Shown: positions 23,926-31,776 of the stretch, piece after piece | How positions within the stretch are numbered: the stretch's first letter is position 1 | How the letters are laid out: every line of letters begins with the position of its first letter | NCBI RefSeq assembly: GCF_030063185.1 | Contig: NZ_JASISP010000025.1 | Coordinates: 1-60,347, forward strand | Source of the DNA: Arthrobacter sp. H35-D1 | GTDB lineage: Bacteria > Actinomycetota > Actinomycetes > Actinomycetales > Micrococcaceae | Length of the DNA stretch: 60,347 nt | Direction of reading: 5' to 3' | Notes under the pieces: generated by a model | Told to the model about the DNA's origin: nothing | Database searches by the model: none | What the model saw: only the letters and a program-made list of their open reading frames with translations | Program-made: the position numbers and the translations under genes

Positions 23926-24147
23926 TTACTGCGCTGCAAGCGGGGTGTCAGTGCGAGTGAACTTCTTCGTCTTTTCCCAGGCCTCCAAATCCCGCACGTC
24001 GTAGCGGACCCTGCTTCCCAGTCGAATGAACACTGGGCCGCGTCCCTGAAATCGAAGCTGACCTGCGGTGCCTTTGGGCAATCCGTAACGCTCTTCGAAC
24101 TCCTTGCTGTCGATGTACCGGGGCAATTCATTTGTCGTGCGTGTCAT
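23926..24147 (-). CDS. AlpA/Xis-type excisionase or operon activator
   Basis: 73 residues. A short winged-helix protein: PRYIDSKEFEERYGLPKGTA (helix-turn-helix) then FQGRGPVFIRLGSRVRYDVRDLEAW, the typical MerR/AlpA-like ending with the tryptophan. Such proteins direct the integrase to excise the element and may activate early genes. It is the first gene on the minus strand, facing the repressor across 172 bp of control DNA, the classic phage switch arrangement. Confidence 0.88.
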   Translation of the reverse strand: MTRTTNELPRYIDSKEFEERYGLPKGTAGQLRFQGRGPVFIRLGSRVRYDVRDLEAWEKTKKFTRTDTPLAAQ

Positions 24148-24319
24148 GACGACACCTCCAATTTATGTAGCTCACTTTGTTGAGAACTCCTGATTTCCGG
24201 CGTTCCGGTTGACATCGCTTGTCGTTCACGTAGAATTTATAACGATGAACACAACATAATCACGAAAATTTGATTACGGCAAACACTGGAGCGCGAATAA
24301 ATGAAGGTAGGCTATCTGC
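24148..24319. promoter_or_regulatory. divergent control region between excisionase and repressor
   Basis: 172 bp between the two divergent genes. It holds the plus-strand promoter at 24209-24236 and AT-rich DNA at 24231-24300, unusually low in GC for this genome. Operators for the repressor should lie here; short ATAATC/GATTAC-type elements are visible, but no clear symmetric pair that I would commit to. Confidence 0.6.
24209..24236 (+). promoter_or_regulatory. sigma-70-type promoter for the repressor gene
   Basis: TTGACA at 24209-24214 and TAGAAT at 24231-24236 with a 16-bp spacer, about 84 bp upstream of the repressor ATG. The -35 box is perfect. Confidence 0.65.
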
Positions 24320-24814
24320 ATGGCAAACAAGACGATTGAAGAAGGCCCATCCGCTCGCACGGCTAGGGAGAACCTGAAGCGGATTCGAGAAGAGAAAGAC
24401 ATCACGTGGACGGTACTCAGCAACATGCTGGCGAAGGAGGGGCGCAAGATTCCACCGATCAGCATCAGGCGCGCTGAGGAGGGGGAACGTCGGTTAGACG
24501 TTGATGACCTCATGGCACTCGCGTTCGTTCTTGACGTCAGTCCTAACGAGTTGTTGCTCCCCGCAAAGGATTTCTCAGGGGTCGTTGAGGTTACCGGGCC
24601 GGGTGAACGGTCGAACGCGGAAGTGTGGGCATGGGCGATGGATGGCGCGGATATAGGGAGTCCTACCGCAGGATTCGCCAAAGGTACAGAGTTTTATGTG
24701 GACGACAACGATGTCCGCAATTCGCTCCAACAGGTGGCAGCGGTAACCGAAAGCGAAGCGTTCAGACAGGCAGTGCGTGATGCTGTCCGGGAGGCGTTGG
24801 CCGATGAAAAATAG
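24320..24814 (+). CDS. XRE/Cro-family repressor
   Basis: 164 residues. Residues 12-80 form an HTH_3-type DNA-binding domain (ARTARENLKRIREEKDITW, then ISIRRAEEGERRLDVDDLMALAFVLDVSPNELL). A C-terminal part with no peptidase motif (about 90-164) is probably for oligomerisation. It would silence the excisionase and replication operon on the opposite strand. There is no RecA-type autocleavage site, so induction must work differently, for instance through an anti-repressor supplied by a helper. Confidence 0.85.
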   Translation: MANKTIEEGPSARTARENLKRIREEKDITWTVLSNMLAKEGRKIPPISIRRAEEGERRLDVDDLMALAFVLDVSPNELLLPAKDFSGVVEVTGPGERSNAEVWAWAMDGADIGSPTAGFAKGTEFYVDDNDVRNSLQQVAAVTESEAFRQAVRDAVREALADEK

Positions 24815-24929
24815 TAGACGACCCTTACCAGCCGGACGAGGCGTACACATCGCGTCGCGCGTGAGCGGTCATGTGCCCGTGCAGATCACGTCAGATGCTC
24901 CACCAGACGATTGCATAATGTGGCGACGA

Positions 24930-24988
24930 GTTTACCCGTATTGCGTGCGTGCTCGTGCGTCAGACCCACTGAGAGTGGGCGGGTAAAC
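24930..24988 (+). promoter_or_regulatory. inverted repeat flanking the integrase start
   Basis: GTTTACCCG (24930-24938) is the exact complement of CGGGTAAAC (24980-24988), whose last base abuts the integrase ATG. The right arm overlaps the GGGCGGG ribosome-binding stretch. Folding would hide the integrase ribosome site in any transcript that reads through from the repressor gene. Confidence 0.45.
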
Positions 24989-26080
24989 ATGGCATCTGTG
25001 GTCAGTTACGAGACCAAGACTCAAGGCAAGCTGTGGATGGTTCGCTATCGAACTCCTGACCGTGTGCAGACTATGCAGCGGGGATTCAAGACCAAACGTG
25101 ACGCATTGCTATGGCTGTCAAACATGGAAGTCGCAAAATCGCGGGGTGAATACATCGGCAATGCTGCAGGGAAGATTGGCTTTGCTGAATGGGCTGAAGT
25201 TTGGTTCGATGCCCAGGTTCACCTGAAACCGACCACGCGATCGAATTACCGGCAGTGTCTGGACAAGCATGTGATCGCTCGATGGGGCGAGAGACAGATA
25301 GGAAGCATCACACACGGAGAGGTCCAAGCATGGATCAAACTGTTGGCACAGACCATGACGCCGTCTTCTCTTCGCATCCAATACCAAACCCTGTCTGCTG
25401 TCCTGAAACATGCAGTCCGGGATGGCCGGCTAGTGAAGAACGCGTGTGATGGTGTGAAGCTTCCGAAGATCGTGAAAAGAAAACATGGGTATTTGACCCA
25501 TGAGCAGGTTGCGGCACTTGCTGAAGAATGTAAGGACTACGGAGACGTGGTCCTTTTCCTTTCCTACACGGGTCTTAGGTATGGGGAAATGGCTGCGCTC
25601 AGGGTAGGTCGATTGAACATGCTGAGGCGACGGATTGACGTTGCCGAAGCTGTGGCGGACGTCAGGGGCACTCTTGAATGGGGAACCCCCAAGTCGCATG
25701 AGGCACGAAGCGTCCCTTTCCCAAAGTTTCTGGCCGAATCTCTTGCCCGGCGGTGTGACGGGAAAGGTCGAGATGACTTGGTGTTCACCGGCGCTAGAGG
25801 TTCCGTGCTTAGGGGGAACAATTTCAGGAAAAGGGTCTTCAACGACGCTGTTGAAAAGCTGATCGATGCTGACCCCGATTTTCCACTGATCACGCCTCAT
25901 GACTTGCGGCACACTGCGGCATCTCTAGCTATCTCTGCTCACGCAAACGTGAAGTCGATCCAACGCATGTTGGGCCATGCAGATGCGGCAATGACGCTGA
26001 ACACATACGCAGACTTGTTTGAAGATGATCTGGACGCTGTCGCTGACGCACTAGATGCAGCCTATAAGAAAATACTGTGA
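24989..26080 (+). CDS. tyrosine recombinase / integrase of the element
   Basis: 363 residues from the ATG at 24989; an in-frame extension to 24911 lacks similarity to the family. An N-terminal AP2-like arm-binding region (YETKTQGKLWMVRYRTPD), a SAM-like core-binding domain (about 60-150) and the catalytic domain are present. Catalytic residues: R197 (TGLRYGE), H304 and R307 (HDLRHTAAS), His of the LGHAD motif, and the tyrosine nucleophile Y340 (LNTYADLF). It integrates the element into the 3' half of tRNA-Thr, which lies 88 bp downstream. Complete and probably functional. Confidence 0.93.
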   Translation: MASVVSYETKTQGKLWMVRYRTPDRVQTMQRGFKTKRDALLWLSNMEVAKSRGEYIGNAAGKIGFAEWAEVWFDAQVHLKPTTRSNYRQCLDKHVIARWGERQIGSITHGEVQAWIKLLAQTMTPSSLRIQYQTLSAVLKHAVRDGRLVKNACDGVKLPKIVKRKHGYLTHEQVAALAEECKDYGDVVLFLSYTGLRYGEMAALRVGRLNMLRRRIDVAEAVADVRGTLEWGTPKSHEARSVPFPKFLAESLARRCDGKGRDDLVFTGARGSVLRGNNFRKRVFNDAVEKLIDADPDFPLITPHDLRHTAASLAISAHANVKSIQRMLGHADAAMTLNTYADLFEDDLDAVADALDAAYKKIL

Positions 26081-26117
26081 TCATGATGTGCTCACGCCTA
26101 TACTTCAGGGCATAAAA

Positions 26118-26160
26118 AAATCGTTGCATTGGCGTTTATTTCGCGTCAATACAACGATTT
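26118..26160 (-). terminator. element-supplied terminator for tRNA-Thr
   Basis: AAATCGTTG and ACGATTT arms with ATTGGCG/CGCGTCAAT inside form a long hairpin followed, on the minus strand, by a run of T residues (plus-strand AAAAAAA). It lies a few bases beyond the tRNA 3' end and replaces the chromosomal terminator that was displaced to 12157. Confidence 0.75.
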
Positions 26161-26165
26161 CAGTG

Positions 26166-26212
26166 GGGGCCTCCAAACAGAATCGAACTGTTGACCTTCT
26201 CATTACGAGTGA
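26166..26212. repeat. attR: 47-bp repeat inside tRNA-Thr
   Basis: Identical to 12205-12251. It spans the tRNA from the anticodon loop to two bases past the 3' end. Next to it the element copy has five G residues where the chromosomal copy has four, so the mature 3' terminus differs by one C. Confidence 0.93.
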
Positions 26213-26240
26213 GACGCTCTACCAACTGAGCTATGGAGGC
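26168..26240 (-). tRNA. tRNA-Thr (anticodon CGU)
   Basis: Cloverleaf folds cleanly: acceptor GCCTCCA/TGGAGGC, D-stem GCTC/GAGC, anticodon stem TCTCA/TGAGA with loop CTCGTAA (anticodon CGT), T-stem AACAG/CTGTT with loop TTCGATT. CCA is not encoded in register. The 3' half is supplied by the integrated element and restores a complete gene. Confidence 0.95.
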
Positions 26241-26348
26241 CTGCGCTAGCCGAACTCCTAGTGGAGCGCGCGGCTGAACACAAGAAACAACTCTAATATG
26301 CGCGGGGTGGATGTACAAAATCCGCCCCGCGCGCATCGCCTGCAACGC

Positions 26349-27899
26349 TTAGCAGGTGGTGCCGTCTTTAGGGACTTTTCCGTCCACAAAGTAGTCGTCA
26401 ACTGTCTTTGTCAGGCATTTGTTGGCGCGGCCGTAAGCGGTGTGGCCTTCACCCTTCCACGTGACATGGACGCCCGAGTCCAGCTGCTTGGCCAGGGCCT
26501 TGGACCATTTATAGGGTGTGGCCGGATCCCCGGTGGTGCCCACCACCAGGATGGGCCCTGCGCCGGCAGCGGAGATGGGGGCCGGTTCGCCGGTGGCCGG
26601 GACCGGCCAATACTTGCAGGACAAACCGGAGAAGCCCAGCAGCTTGCCAAAGGTGGGTGCGGCCTTTTTCAGCTCGGCCGCCTGTTGGCGCATGTGGTCA
26701 ACATCGGAATTCATGGGGTAGTCAAGGCAGTTGACGGCATTGAATGCCGCAGCGGTGTTGGAGTTGTACTTGCCATCCGAGTCCCTGTCGGCGGAGAAAT
26801 CGGCCAGCATCAGCATCCCCGAGGCGTCGCCTGCGAAGGCCTGCTTCAAGGCGCCGGTAAGCGGAGCCCACAGATCCGTGGAATACATGCCGAATGCCAG
26901 GCCCCCGGTGAATTCAGTGCCCGTCACCGCCCTTCCGTCAGGGGTTTGCTGGGGCGTTTCGGCATAGACGGACTGCAGCTCGCGGATCTGCTCCATGGCT
27001 TTGTCGACAGTCCCCGAGACAGGGCAGTCGCTGGTGCCCAAGCAGTCCTTGGCCCACGCCCGCAAGGCGTTTTCAAAGCCCACGGCCTGGCCCATGGAAA
27101 CTTGGTCAATGTCCAGGGACGGGTCCATGGCGCCGTCCAGGGAGAACTTGCCCACCCGCTTCGGGAACAACCCGGCATAAGTGGCACCCAACTTGGTCCC
27201 GTAGGAGAAGCCCATGTAATTCAACTGCTTGTCGCCCACCACGGCGCGCAAAACATCCATGTCGCGAGCCGCACTGACTGTGTCCATGTGTTCCAGGACG
27301 GGACCAGAATTTTTCTCGCACAGTTTGCTCTGGCGCTTCACTTCGGCTTCGGCGCGGGCCAGGCCGGGATCCGTGGCCGGATCAAACTCCTCCTGGCGTG
27401 CCGCGTCCATCTGCGCATCGTCCAAGCACTTCACACCCTCCGAGCGCTGCACCCCGCGAGGGTCGAAACCCACCACGTCATAGGCGCCGCGCAATTTGGC
27501 GGAGAAGTAGTTTTGCCCGCCGTCCTTGACCATGTTCACGCCGGAACCGCCGGGCCCGCCGGGGTTGATCAGCAGGGAACCGAGCCGTTTTCCGGTGGCC
27601 GGCAACCGGATCGCGGAGATCTGGATGGAGTCTCGCTTGGGCTTGTCGTAGTCCAACGGCACTTTCACCTCGGCGCACTGAAAGCCGCCATTGCATGAAG
27701 TCCACGTCACTGCCTGCGTGTAAAAGTCCAGCATTTCCGCCGGCACGTCGCCGACGATGTCCGCTTCGGCAGTGGGGTTGACGGGAGCATCCGGCGCCAG
27801 CACCGAGCACGAGCTCAACGTCAGGGCAGCGATGCCGGCCACGGCGGCGGCGAGGAACAGGCGGTGGCGGGGTCGCCGTCGTAGATTTCCGGCAGGCAT
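26349..27899 (-). CDS. secreted alpha/beta-hydrolase, tripeptidyl aminopeptidase family lipoprotein
   Basis: 516 residues from the ATG at 27899 with AAGGA upstream; a longer frame reaches into holB and is not used. A basic start and hydrophobic helix end in the lipobox LSSC, so it is anchored outside the membrane. The hydrolase core begins with LLINPGGPGGSG, has the nucleophile serine in GFSYGTKLG, and the later TAP-like C-terminal domain carries the acid (VVGTTGDPATP) and histidine (GEGHTAYG). It probably removes tripeptides or acts on small peptides or esters. It is 20 bp after the holB stop and may be co-transcribed. Confidence 0.9.
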   Translation of the reverse strand: MPAGNLRRRPRHRLFLAAAVAGIAALTLSSCSVLAPDAPVNPTAEADIVGDVPAEMLDFYTQAVTWTSCNGGFQCAEVKVPLDYDKPKRDSIQISAIRLPATGKRLGSLLINPGGPGGSGVNMVKDGGQNYFSAKLRGAYDVVGFDPRGVQRSEGVKCLDDAQMDAARQEEFDPATDPGLARAEAEVKRQSKLCEKNSGPVLEHMDTVSAARDMDVLRAVVGDKQLNYMGFSYGTKLGATYAGLFPKRVGKFSLDGAMDPSLDIDQVSMGQAVGFENALRAWAKDCLGTSDCPVSGTVDKAMEQIRELQSVYAETPQQTPDGRAVTGTEFTGGLAFGMYSTDLWAPLTGALKQAFAGDASGMLMLADFSADRDSDGKYNSNTAAAFNAVNCLDYPMNSDVDHMRQQAAELKKAAPTFGKLLGFSGLSCKYWPVPATGEPAPISAAGAGPILVVGTTGDPATPYKWSKALAKQLDSGVHVTWKGEGHTAYGRANKCLTKTVDDYFVDGKVPKDGTTC

Positions 27900-27918
27900 G
27901 GGAGAAGTCCTTACGTGG

Positions 27919-29088
27919 TTAGAGCAGGCTGACTGCCATGGCTTCAAGGGCCAGCAGCGGGGCAACATTGGTGGTGGTGAGGCGGCGGCGCACGGAATTG
28001 ACGGCGTCCATGCGCTCCAGCGTGGCTTCAGGGCGTGAGTGGGCGGCAAACTCCTGCAGCTGTGTACGCAGCGGATCGTTGACAAGCTCCACTGCTTCGC
28101 GGCCGACGCCGGAGCCTCCCCGGGCGTCCAGCTGCAGCACCAGCACATCCCGGTAGAAGGAGAGCAGGTCCGTCAGGGCCCTGTCCAGCTGGTCGGTGAC
28201 CGAACGCTTGGCGCGGCGCTTTTGGTCTTCTTCCAGCGCCCGGACCTGCGCGCGCATGGGGGGCGGGAGCGTCCCCGTCTCGGGTGCGCCCAGGGAGCGC
28301 AACAGCGACACCTTCTCAACGGCGTCGCGCTCTTCATTGGAGGAGGACGCCTCCGCCTGGGCCAGCTCCAGCAAGGAGGCGGCAGCCATGACGGCGGTGG
28401 AAACGTCGCGCAGCTTCAGCGGCAAGTTCACTGTGGCGTCGCGACGTTCACGGGCCCCGGGATCGGTGGCCAGGCGCCGGGCGATGCCGATGTGGCTTTG
28501 GGCAGCACGGGCGGCCATCAGGGCCAGCTCCGGTTCGATGCCGTCGCGGCGCACCAAAAGCGCTGCAACATCCGCCACGGGCGGCAGGCGCAGCGTCAGC
28601 GTCCGGCAGCGCGAACGGATGGTGACCAGCACATCCGCCGGGCTGGGTGCGCACAGGATCCAAATGGTCCGCGGCGGCGGCTCCTCGATGGCCTTGAGCA
28701 GGACGTTTGTGGTGCGCTCGGCCATGCGGTCGGCGTCGCCCACGATGATGACCCGCCAGCGGGACGACGACGGGCTGTCGTGGGCCTTGCGCACAAGGGT
28801 GCGGGCTTCCTCGATGGTGATGGTGGTTTTTTCCGTGGCGACGTAGGTGACGTCGGCGTTGGTGCCGGCCAGCGTGGTGTGGCAGGCCTTGCAGACGCCG
28901 CAGCCGCGGGCCGCCAGCTCGGGGCGTTCGCAGACCAGCGCTGCGGCGAAGGCCAAAGCGGCGTTGGAACGGCCGGAGCCCGGGGGACCGGTCAGCAACC
29001 AGGCATGCGTGGGTTGGGTGGACTGGGCGGCGCGGCGCAGCTGGGCCACGACGGAGTCCTGGCCCTGCAGGTCAACCCAGACGCTCAT
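27919..29088 (-). CDS. holB: DNA polymerase III subunit delta'
   Basis: 389 residues. Delta' is the stator of the clamp loader that opens and places the beta clamp. It starts MSVWVDLQGQDSVVAQL, has a P-loop GPPGSGRS with Arg in place of the usual Lys (delta' does not hydrolyse ATP in many bacteria), a zinc site CGVCKACH, and the sensor region RTTNVLLKAIEEPPP. Its ATG overlaps the tmk stop by four bases, the usual tmk-holB arrangement in actinobacteria. Confidence 0.93.
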   Translation of the reverse strand: MSVWVDLQGQDSVVAQLRRAAQSTQPTHAWLLTGPPGSGRSNAALAFAAALVCERPELAARGCGVCKACHTTLAGTNADVTYVATEKTTITIEEARTLVRKAHDSPSSSRWRVIIVGDADRMAERTTNVLLKAIEEPPPRTIWILCAPSPADVLVTIRSRCRTLTLRLPPVADVAALLVRRDGIEPELALMAARAAQSHIGIARRLATDPGARERRDATVNLPLKLRDVSTAVMAAASLLELAQAEASSSNEERDAVEKVSLLRSLGAPETGTLPPPMRAQVRALEEDQKRRAKRSVTDQLDRALTDLLSFYRDVLVLQLDARGGSGVGREAVELVNDPLRTQLQEFAAHSRPEATLERMDAVNSVRRRLTTTNVAPLLALEAMAVSLL

Positions 29089-29891
29089 GCGCTGCCGACG
29101 AGTCCGCTTGAAGCGGGTCGGTCCTGGCCGGATGTGGCCTGGCCAGATGTCGCTTGGTCTGATGTCGCTTGGTCTGATGCCGGCGTGCCAGATGTGGCTT
29201 GGCCTGATGAGGCCTGACCCTGTACGGACGCGGTGCTGCCTGCGCGCTGCGCCACAAGGGCCATGACCCGTTGTTCAATGGCGCCAGCCAACGCCTCGAC
29301 GGAGTCGCTTGCCGGCAGCACCAGATAGCGGTCGGGATGGGCGGCGGCCAATTCAAGGAAGGCGGCGCGAATGGTGGCGTGGAACGCGTCGGGTTCCGTT
29401 TCCATCCTGTCCTCAGTGGAGTCGCCTGCCGTGCGGCGCTGGCGCCCTGACTCCGGGGAGACGTCAAGCAACACGGTCAGATCCGGCCACAGTCCGCCCG
29501 TGGCCCAATCGTTGAGCTGAAATATGGTCTCGGTGCCCAGTCCGCGGCCTGCGCCTTGGTAGGCGACGGAGGAATCGGCGTAGCGATCGCTGAGCACAAC
29601 TTCGCCACGGGCCATCGCCGGAGCAATGACCTGGGTGGCGTGCGCGGCCCGGGCAGCGGCAAAGATCAGCGCCTCGGTCGTGGCATCAATCTCGCCCTGT
29701 CCGTGGTCAAGGACAAGGGAGCGCAGTTTTTCGCCGACGGGAGTCCCGCCCGGCTCCCGTGTGCGCACCACTGTACATCCGGCGTCGGACAGGGCTTGGG
29801 TGAGCAGCGCGGCCTGGGTTGATTTTCCCGCGCCGTCGCCACCTTCGAAAGCGATGAACAAGCCCGGCGACGGGGCAGAAGAATGAGTCAC
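29085..29891 (-). CDS. tmk: thymidylate kinase with a repeat-built C-terminal tail
   Basis: 268 residues; phosphorylates dTMP to dTDP for DNA synthesis. P-loop GGDGAGKST at residues 17-25, DR(Y) motif LSDRYADSSVAYQG and a lid region rich in Arg are present. Normal bacterial enzymes stop at about 210-220 residues; here residues 222-268 form an extra polar tail made of Ser/Gln/Ala/Thr pentapeptides (SGQAT, SDQAT) from a 15-bp DNA repeat at 29131-29220. The tail should be disordered and dispensable for catalysis. It is coupled to holB by an ATGA overlap. Confidence 0.93.
   Translation of the reverse strand: MTHSSAPSPGLFIAFEGGDGAGKSTQAALLTQALSDAGCTVVRTREPGGTPVGEKLRSLVLDHGQGEIDATTEALIFAAARAAHATQVIAPAMARGEVVLSDRYADSSVAYQGAGRGLGTETIFQLNDWATGGLWPDLTVLLDVSPESGRQRRTAGDSTEDRMETEPDAFHATIRAAFLELAAAHPDRYLVLPASDSVEALAGAIEQRVMALVAQRAGSTASVQGQASSGQATSGTPASDQATSDQATSGQATSGQDRPASSGLVGSA
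29131..29220 (-). repeat. 15-bp repeat, six degenerate copies, in the tmk tail
   Basis: Six units (29131, 29146, 29161, 29176, 29191, 29206) start with GAT on the plus strand; the two at 29146 and 29161 are identical (GATGTCGCTTGGTCT). They encode the pentapeptide tail of thymidylate kinase without disturbing the frame. Confidence 0.85.
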
Positions 29892-30059
29892 CCAACCAGC
29901 CTACCGGCCGAAGCTGGAAGCAGCCTTGACTGCGGAGGGTGGCTCTGTGCACAACTGGCCGTTTGGATAGCTTGTCCACAGCGGCGACTTATCCACAAAG
30001 TTGAGGCAAGCCGTCATATTGCCGACTCTGTCCTTGGCGCGCGGTCTACTGTGGAGGAT

Positions 30060-31238
30060 ATGACGTATCAGCCTGCCACGCACCCGGAAGACCTCAGCGC
30101 CGACACCATCGTGGTGGCAGCGGGCAGGCCGCCGCGCGGCCACGATTCGCCCGTGAACCCGCCCATTGTGCTCTCCTCCACCTATGTGGGCACCGGCACC
30201 GTAGTTGACGGGGACAGGGCCTACGGGCGCTATTCCAACCCCACCTGGGATCCGCTGGAAGACGCCTTGGGGCAGCTTGAAGGAGCCACGCTTCCGGCCC
30301 TCATTCTCAGCTCGGGCCTGGCCGCCGTCTCCGCCGCGCTGTCCTTGATTCCCGCCGGCGGTGTGCTTGTCATGCCCACGCACTCCTACCAGGGCGCACT
30401 AGTCATGGCGCAGGAACAAGCCGCCAAGGGCCTTTTCACGCTGCGCGCCGTGGACATCGCCAACAACGACGAGGTCATCGAAGCACTCACGGGCACCGGG
30501 GGCAAGGCTGCCGACATGCTCTGGCTGGAGAGTCCCACCAACCCCATGCTTGAAGTGGCCGACATCGCCGTTCTCTGCCGTTCTGCCCAGGCCGTGGGCG
30601 CCCTCATCGTCACCGACAACACGTTCTCCACCCCGCTGGTGCAAAAGCCGCTGGAGCTCGGAGCGGACGTGGTGCTGCACTCCGTCACCAAGTACCTGGC
30701 CGGGCACTCCGACGTGGTTCTCGGCGCCCTCGTCACTTCCAATCCGGCACTGCGCGAGGCCCTGCTGCACCACCGCTCCATCCATGGCGCCATCGCCGGG
30801 CCCTTCGAGGCGTGGCTGGCCTTGCGCGGACTGCGCACCCTGGCACTGCGAGTTGAGCGCTCGCAGGCGAGTGCCCTGGTGCTGGCGCAACGCCTTGACT
30901 TGCACGACGACGTGGAGCGGGTTTTGTTCCCCGGCCTGCCGTCGGATCCGGGCCATGTCAGGGCCAAGGCGCAGATGTCCGGCTTTGGCTCCGTCCTGTG
31001 CATGGAAGTTGCCGGAGGCGAAGAAGCTGCCAATGCCGTGGTGGAGGCCTTGCGGGTGTGGACTCCCGCCACGTCGCTGGGCGGGGTGGAATCGCTCATT
31101 GAGCGCCGCCGCCGCCACGCCAACGAACCCGACACCGTGCCGGCCAACCTGCTGCGCCTGAGCGTCGGTATTGAAAATGTTGAAGATCTCTGGAACGACT
31201 TGGAACAGGCCTTGGCCCAAGCGGCTGGGCGCGGGTAG
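30060..31238 (+). CDS. PLP-dependent trans-sulfuration enzyme (cystathionine gamma-synthase/lyase family)
   Basis: 392 residues from the ATG at 30060 with GGAGG upstream. Fold-type I Cys/Met metabolism family: substrate-site YGRYSNPTWDPLEDAL, active-site lysine K211 in SVTKYLAGHSD, and the C-terminal SLGGVESLIERRRRH. The family makes or splits cystathionine, or degrades methionine. The glycine- and serine-rich loop SSGLAAVSAALSL is standard. Which reaction is performed cannot be told from sequence by eye. It is divergent from tmk with about 170 bp between. Confidence 0.9.
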   Translation: MTYQPATHPEDLSADTIVVAAGRPPRGHDSPVNPPIVLSSTYVGTGTVVDGDRAYGRYSNPTWDPLEDALGQLEGATLPALILSSGLAAVSAALSLIPAGGVLVMPTHSYQGALVMAQEQAAKGLFTLRAVDIANNDEVIEALTGTGGKAADMLWLESPTNPMLEVADIAVLCRSAQAVGALIVTDNTFSTPLVQKPLELGADVVLHSVTKYLAGHSDVVLGALVTSNPALREALLHHRSIHGAIAGPFEAWLALRGLRTLALRVERSQASALVLAQRLDLHDDVERVLFPGLPSDPGHVRAKAQMSGFGSVLCMEVAGGEEAANAVVEALRVWTPATSLGGVESLIERRRRHANEPDTVPANLLRLSVGIENVEDLWNDLEQALAQAAGRG

Positions 31239-31319
31239 CGAACGTTTGCAGCGATTTCCCAGCACACCGGCACCACCATTCACGGTGGCGGCCTGTAAGC
31301 TTGAGTCGGGAGTGGTTTC

Positions 31320-31673
31320 GTGAACTTTATGGAATTCCTTATCCTGGCGTCCTTGGGCCTGCTGGCATTGGGAATTCAAGTGTGGGCTCTGAGCGACTGC
31401 GTGCGCACGTCCGCACCCGATTTTGAGCGGGTCAGCAAGCGGACCAAGACATTCTGGACGGCCGTGCTGGCCGCGTCGGTGTTCTTCGGTTTCCTGTACG
31501 TGGTTGTCCCCGTGATGTCGCTCAGGGTTCCTCCGATGGGCATGGGCATGATCTTCTGCCTCGCCGGGGCCACCGCCGCCGGTGTCTACTTGGCCGACGT
31601 CCGGCCCATGCTGGCCGAAGTGCGCGGCCGCGGCCGTGGACGCGGACAACAAAACCGCGGCTCGTCCTGGTAA
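31320..31673 (+). CDS. DUF2516-family membrane protein
   Basis: 117 residues from a GTG at 31320. Three hydrophobic segments: FLILASLGLLALGIQVWAL, FWTAVLAASVFFGFLYVVV and MGMGMIFCLAGATAAGVYL, with the conserved SDCVRTSAPDF after the first. It ends in an Arg/Gly tail. DUF2516 proteins are small actinobacterial membrane proteins of unknown role. Confidence 0.85.
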   Translation: MNFMEFLILASLGLLALGIQVWALSDCVRTSAPDFERVSKRTKTFWTAVLAASVFFGFLYVVVPVMSLRVPPMGMGMIFCLAGATAAGVYLADVRPMLAEVRGRGRGRGQQNRGSSW

Positions 31674-31776
31674 ATCGGCTTCAGCTGACCGGACCGGTTG
31701 GCCCGGATAAGTTAGCGCCGCGTCAGTTGGCCCGGACCTGTGAACTAACGAACACTTCCTAACTGACGAGCGTTGC

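Larger units (their letters stand above)
12205..26212. mobile_element. tRNA-Thr-integrated element of about 14 kb (satellite or mobilisable island)
   Basis: Perfect 47-bp repeats at both ends, a tyrosine integrase adjoining the tRNA, an AlpA-type excisionase, a phage-type repressor, a primase-polymerase and a RepA-like ATPase define an integrative, probably self-replicating element. Its DNA is visibly less GC-rich than the flanks, especially 12252-15100. Genes from 24147 down to 19087 lie on one strand with repeated 4-bp ATGA overlaps, a typical early operon. Cargo lies at 14769-18985. I find no capsid, portal, terminase, FtsK/TraB or relaxase gene, so spread would need a helper phage or conjugative element. 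Its modules resemble those of phage satellites and of replication regions in actinomycete integrative elements. Confidence 0.92.

Noticed and set aside
26298-27698. A 466-codon plus-strand frame opposite the peptidase gene
   Set aside because: Antisense shadow of a gene with lipobox, nucleophile motif and ribosome site; composition is typical of non-coding frames in GC-rich DNA.
28039-29217. A 392-codon plus-strand frame opposite holB
   Set aside because: Overlaps holB and the tmk tail entirely; both are certain genes.
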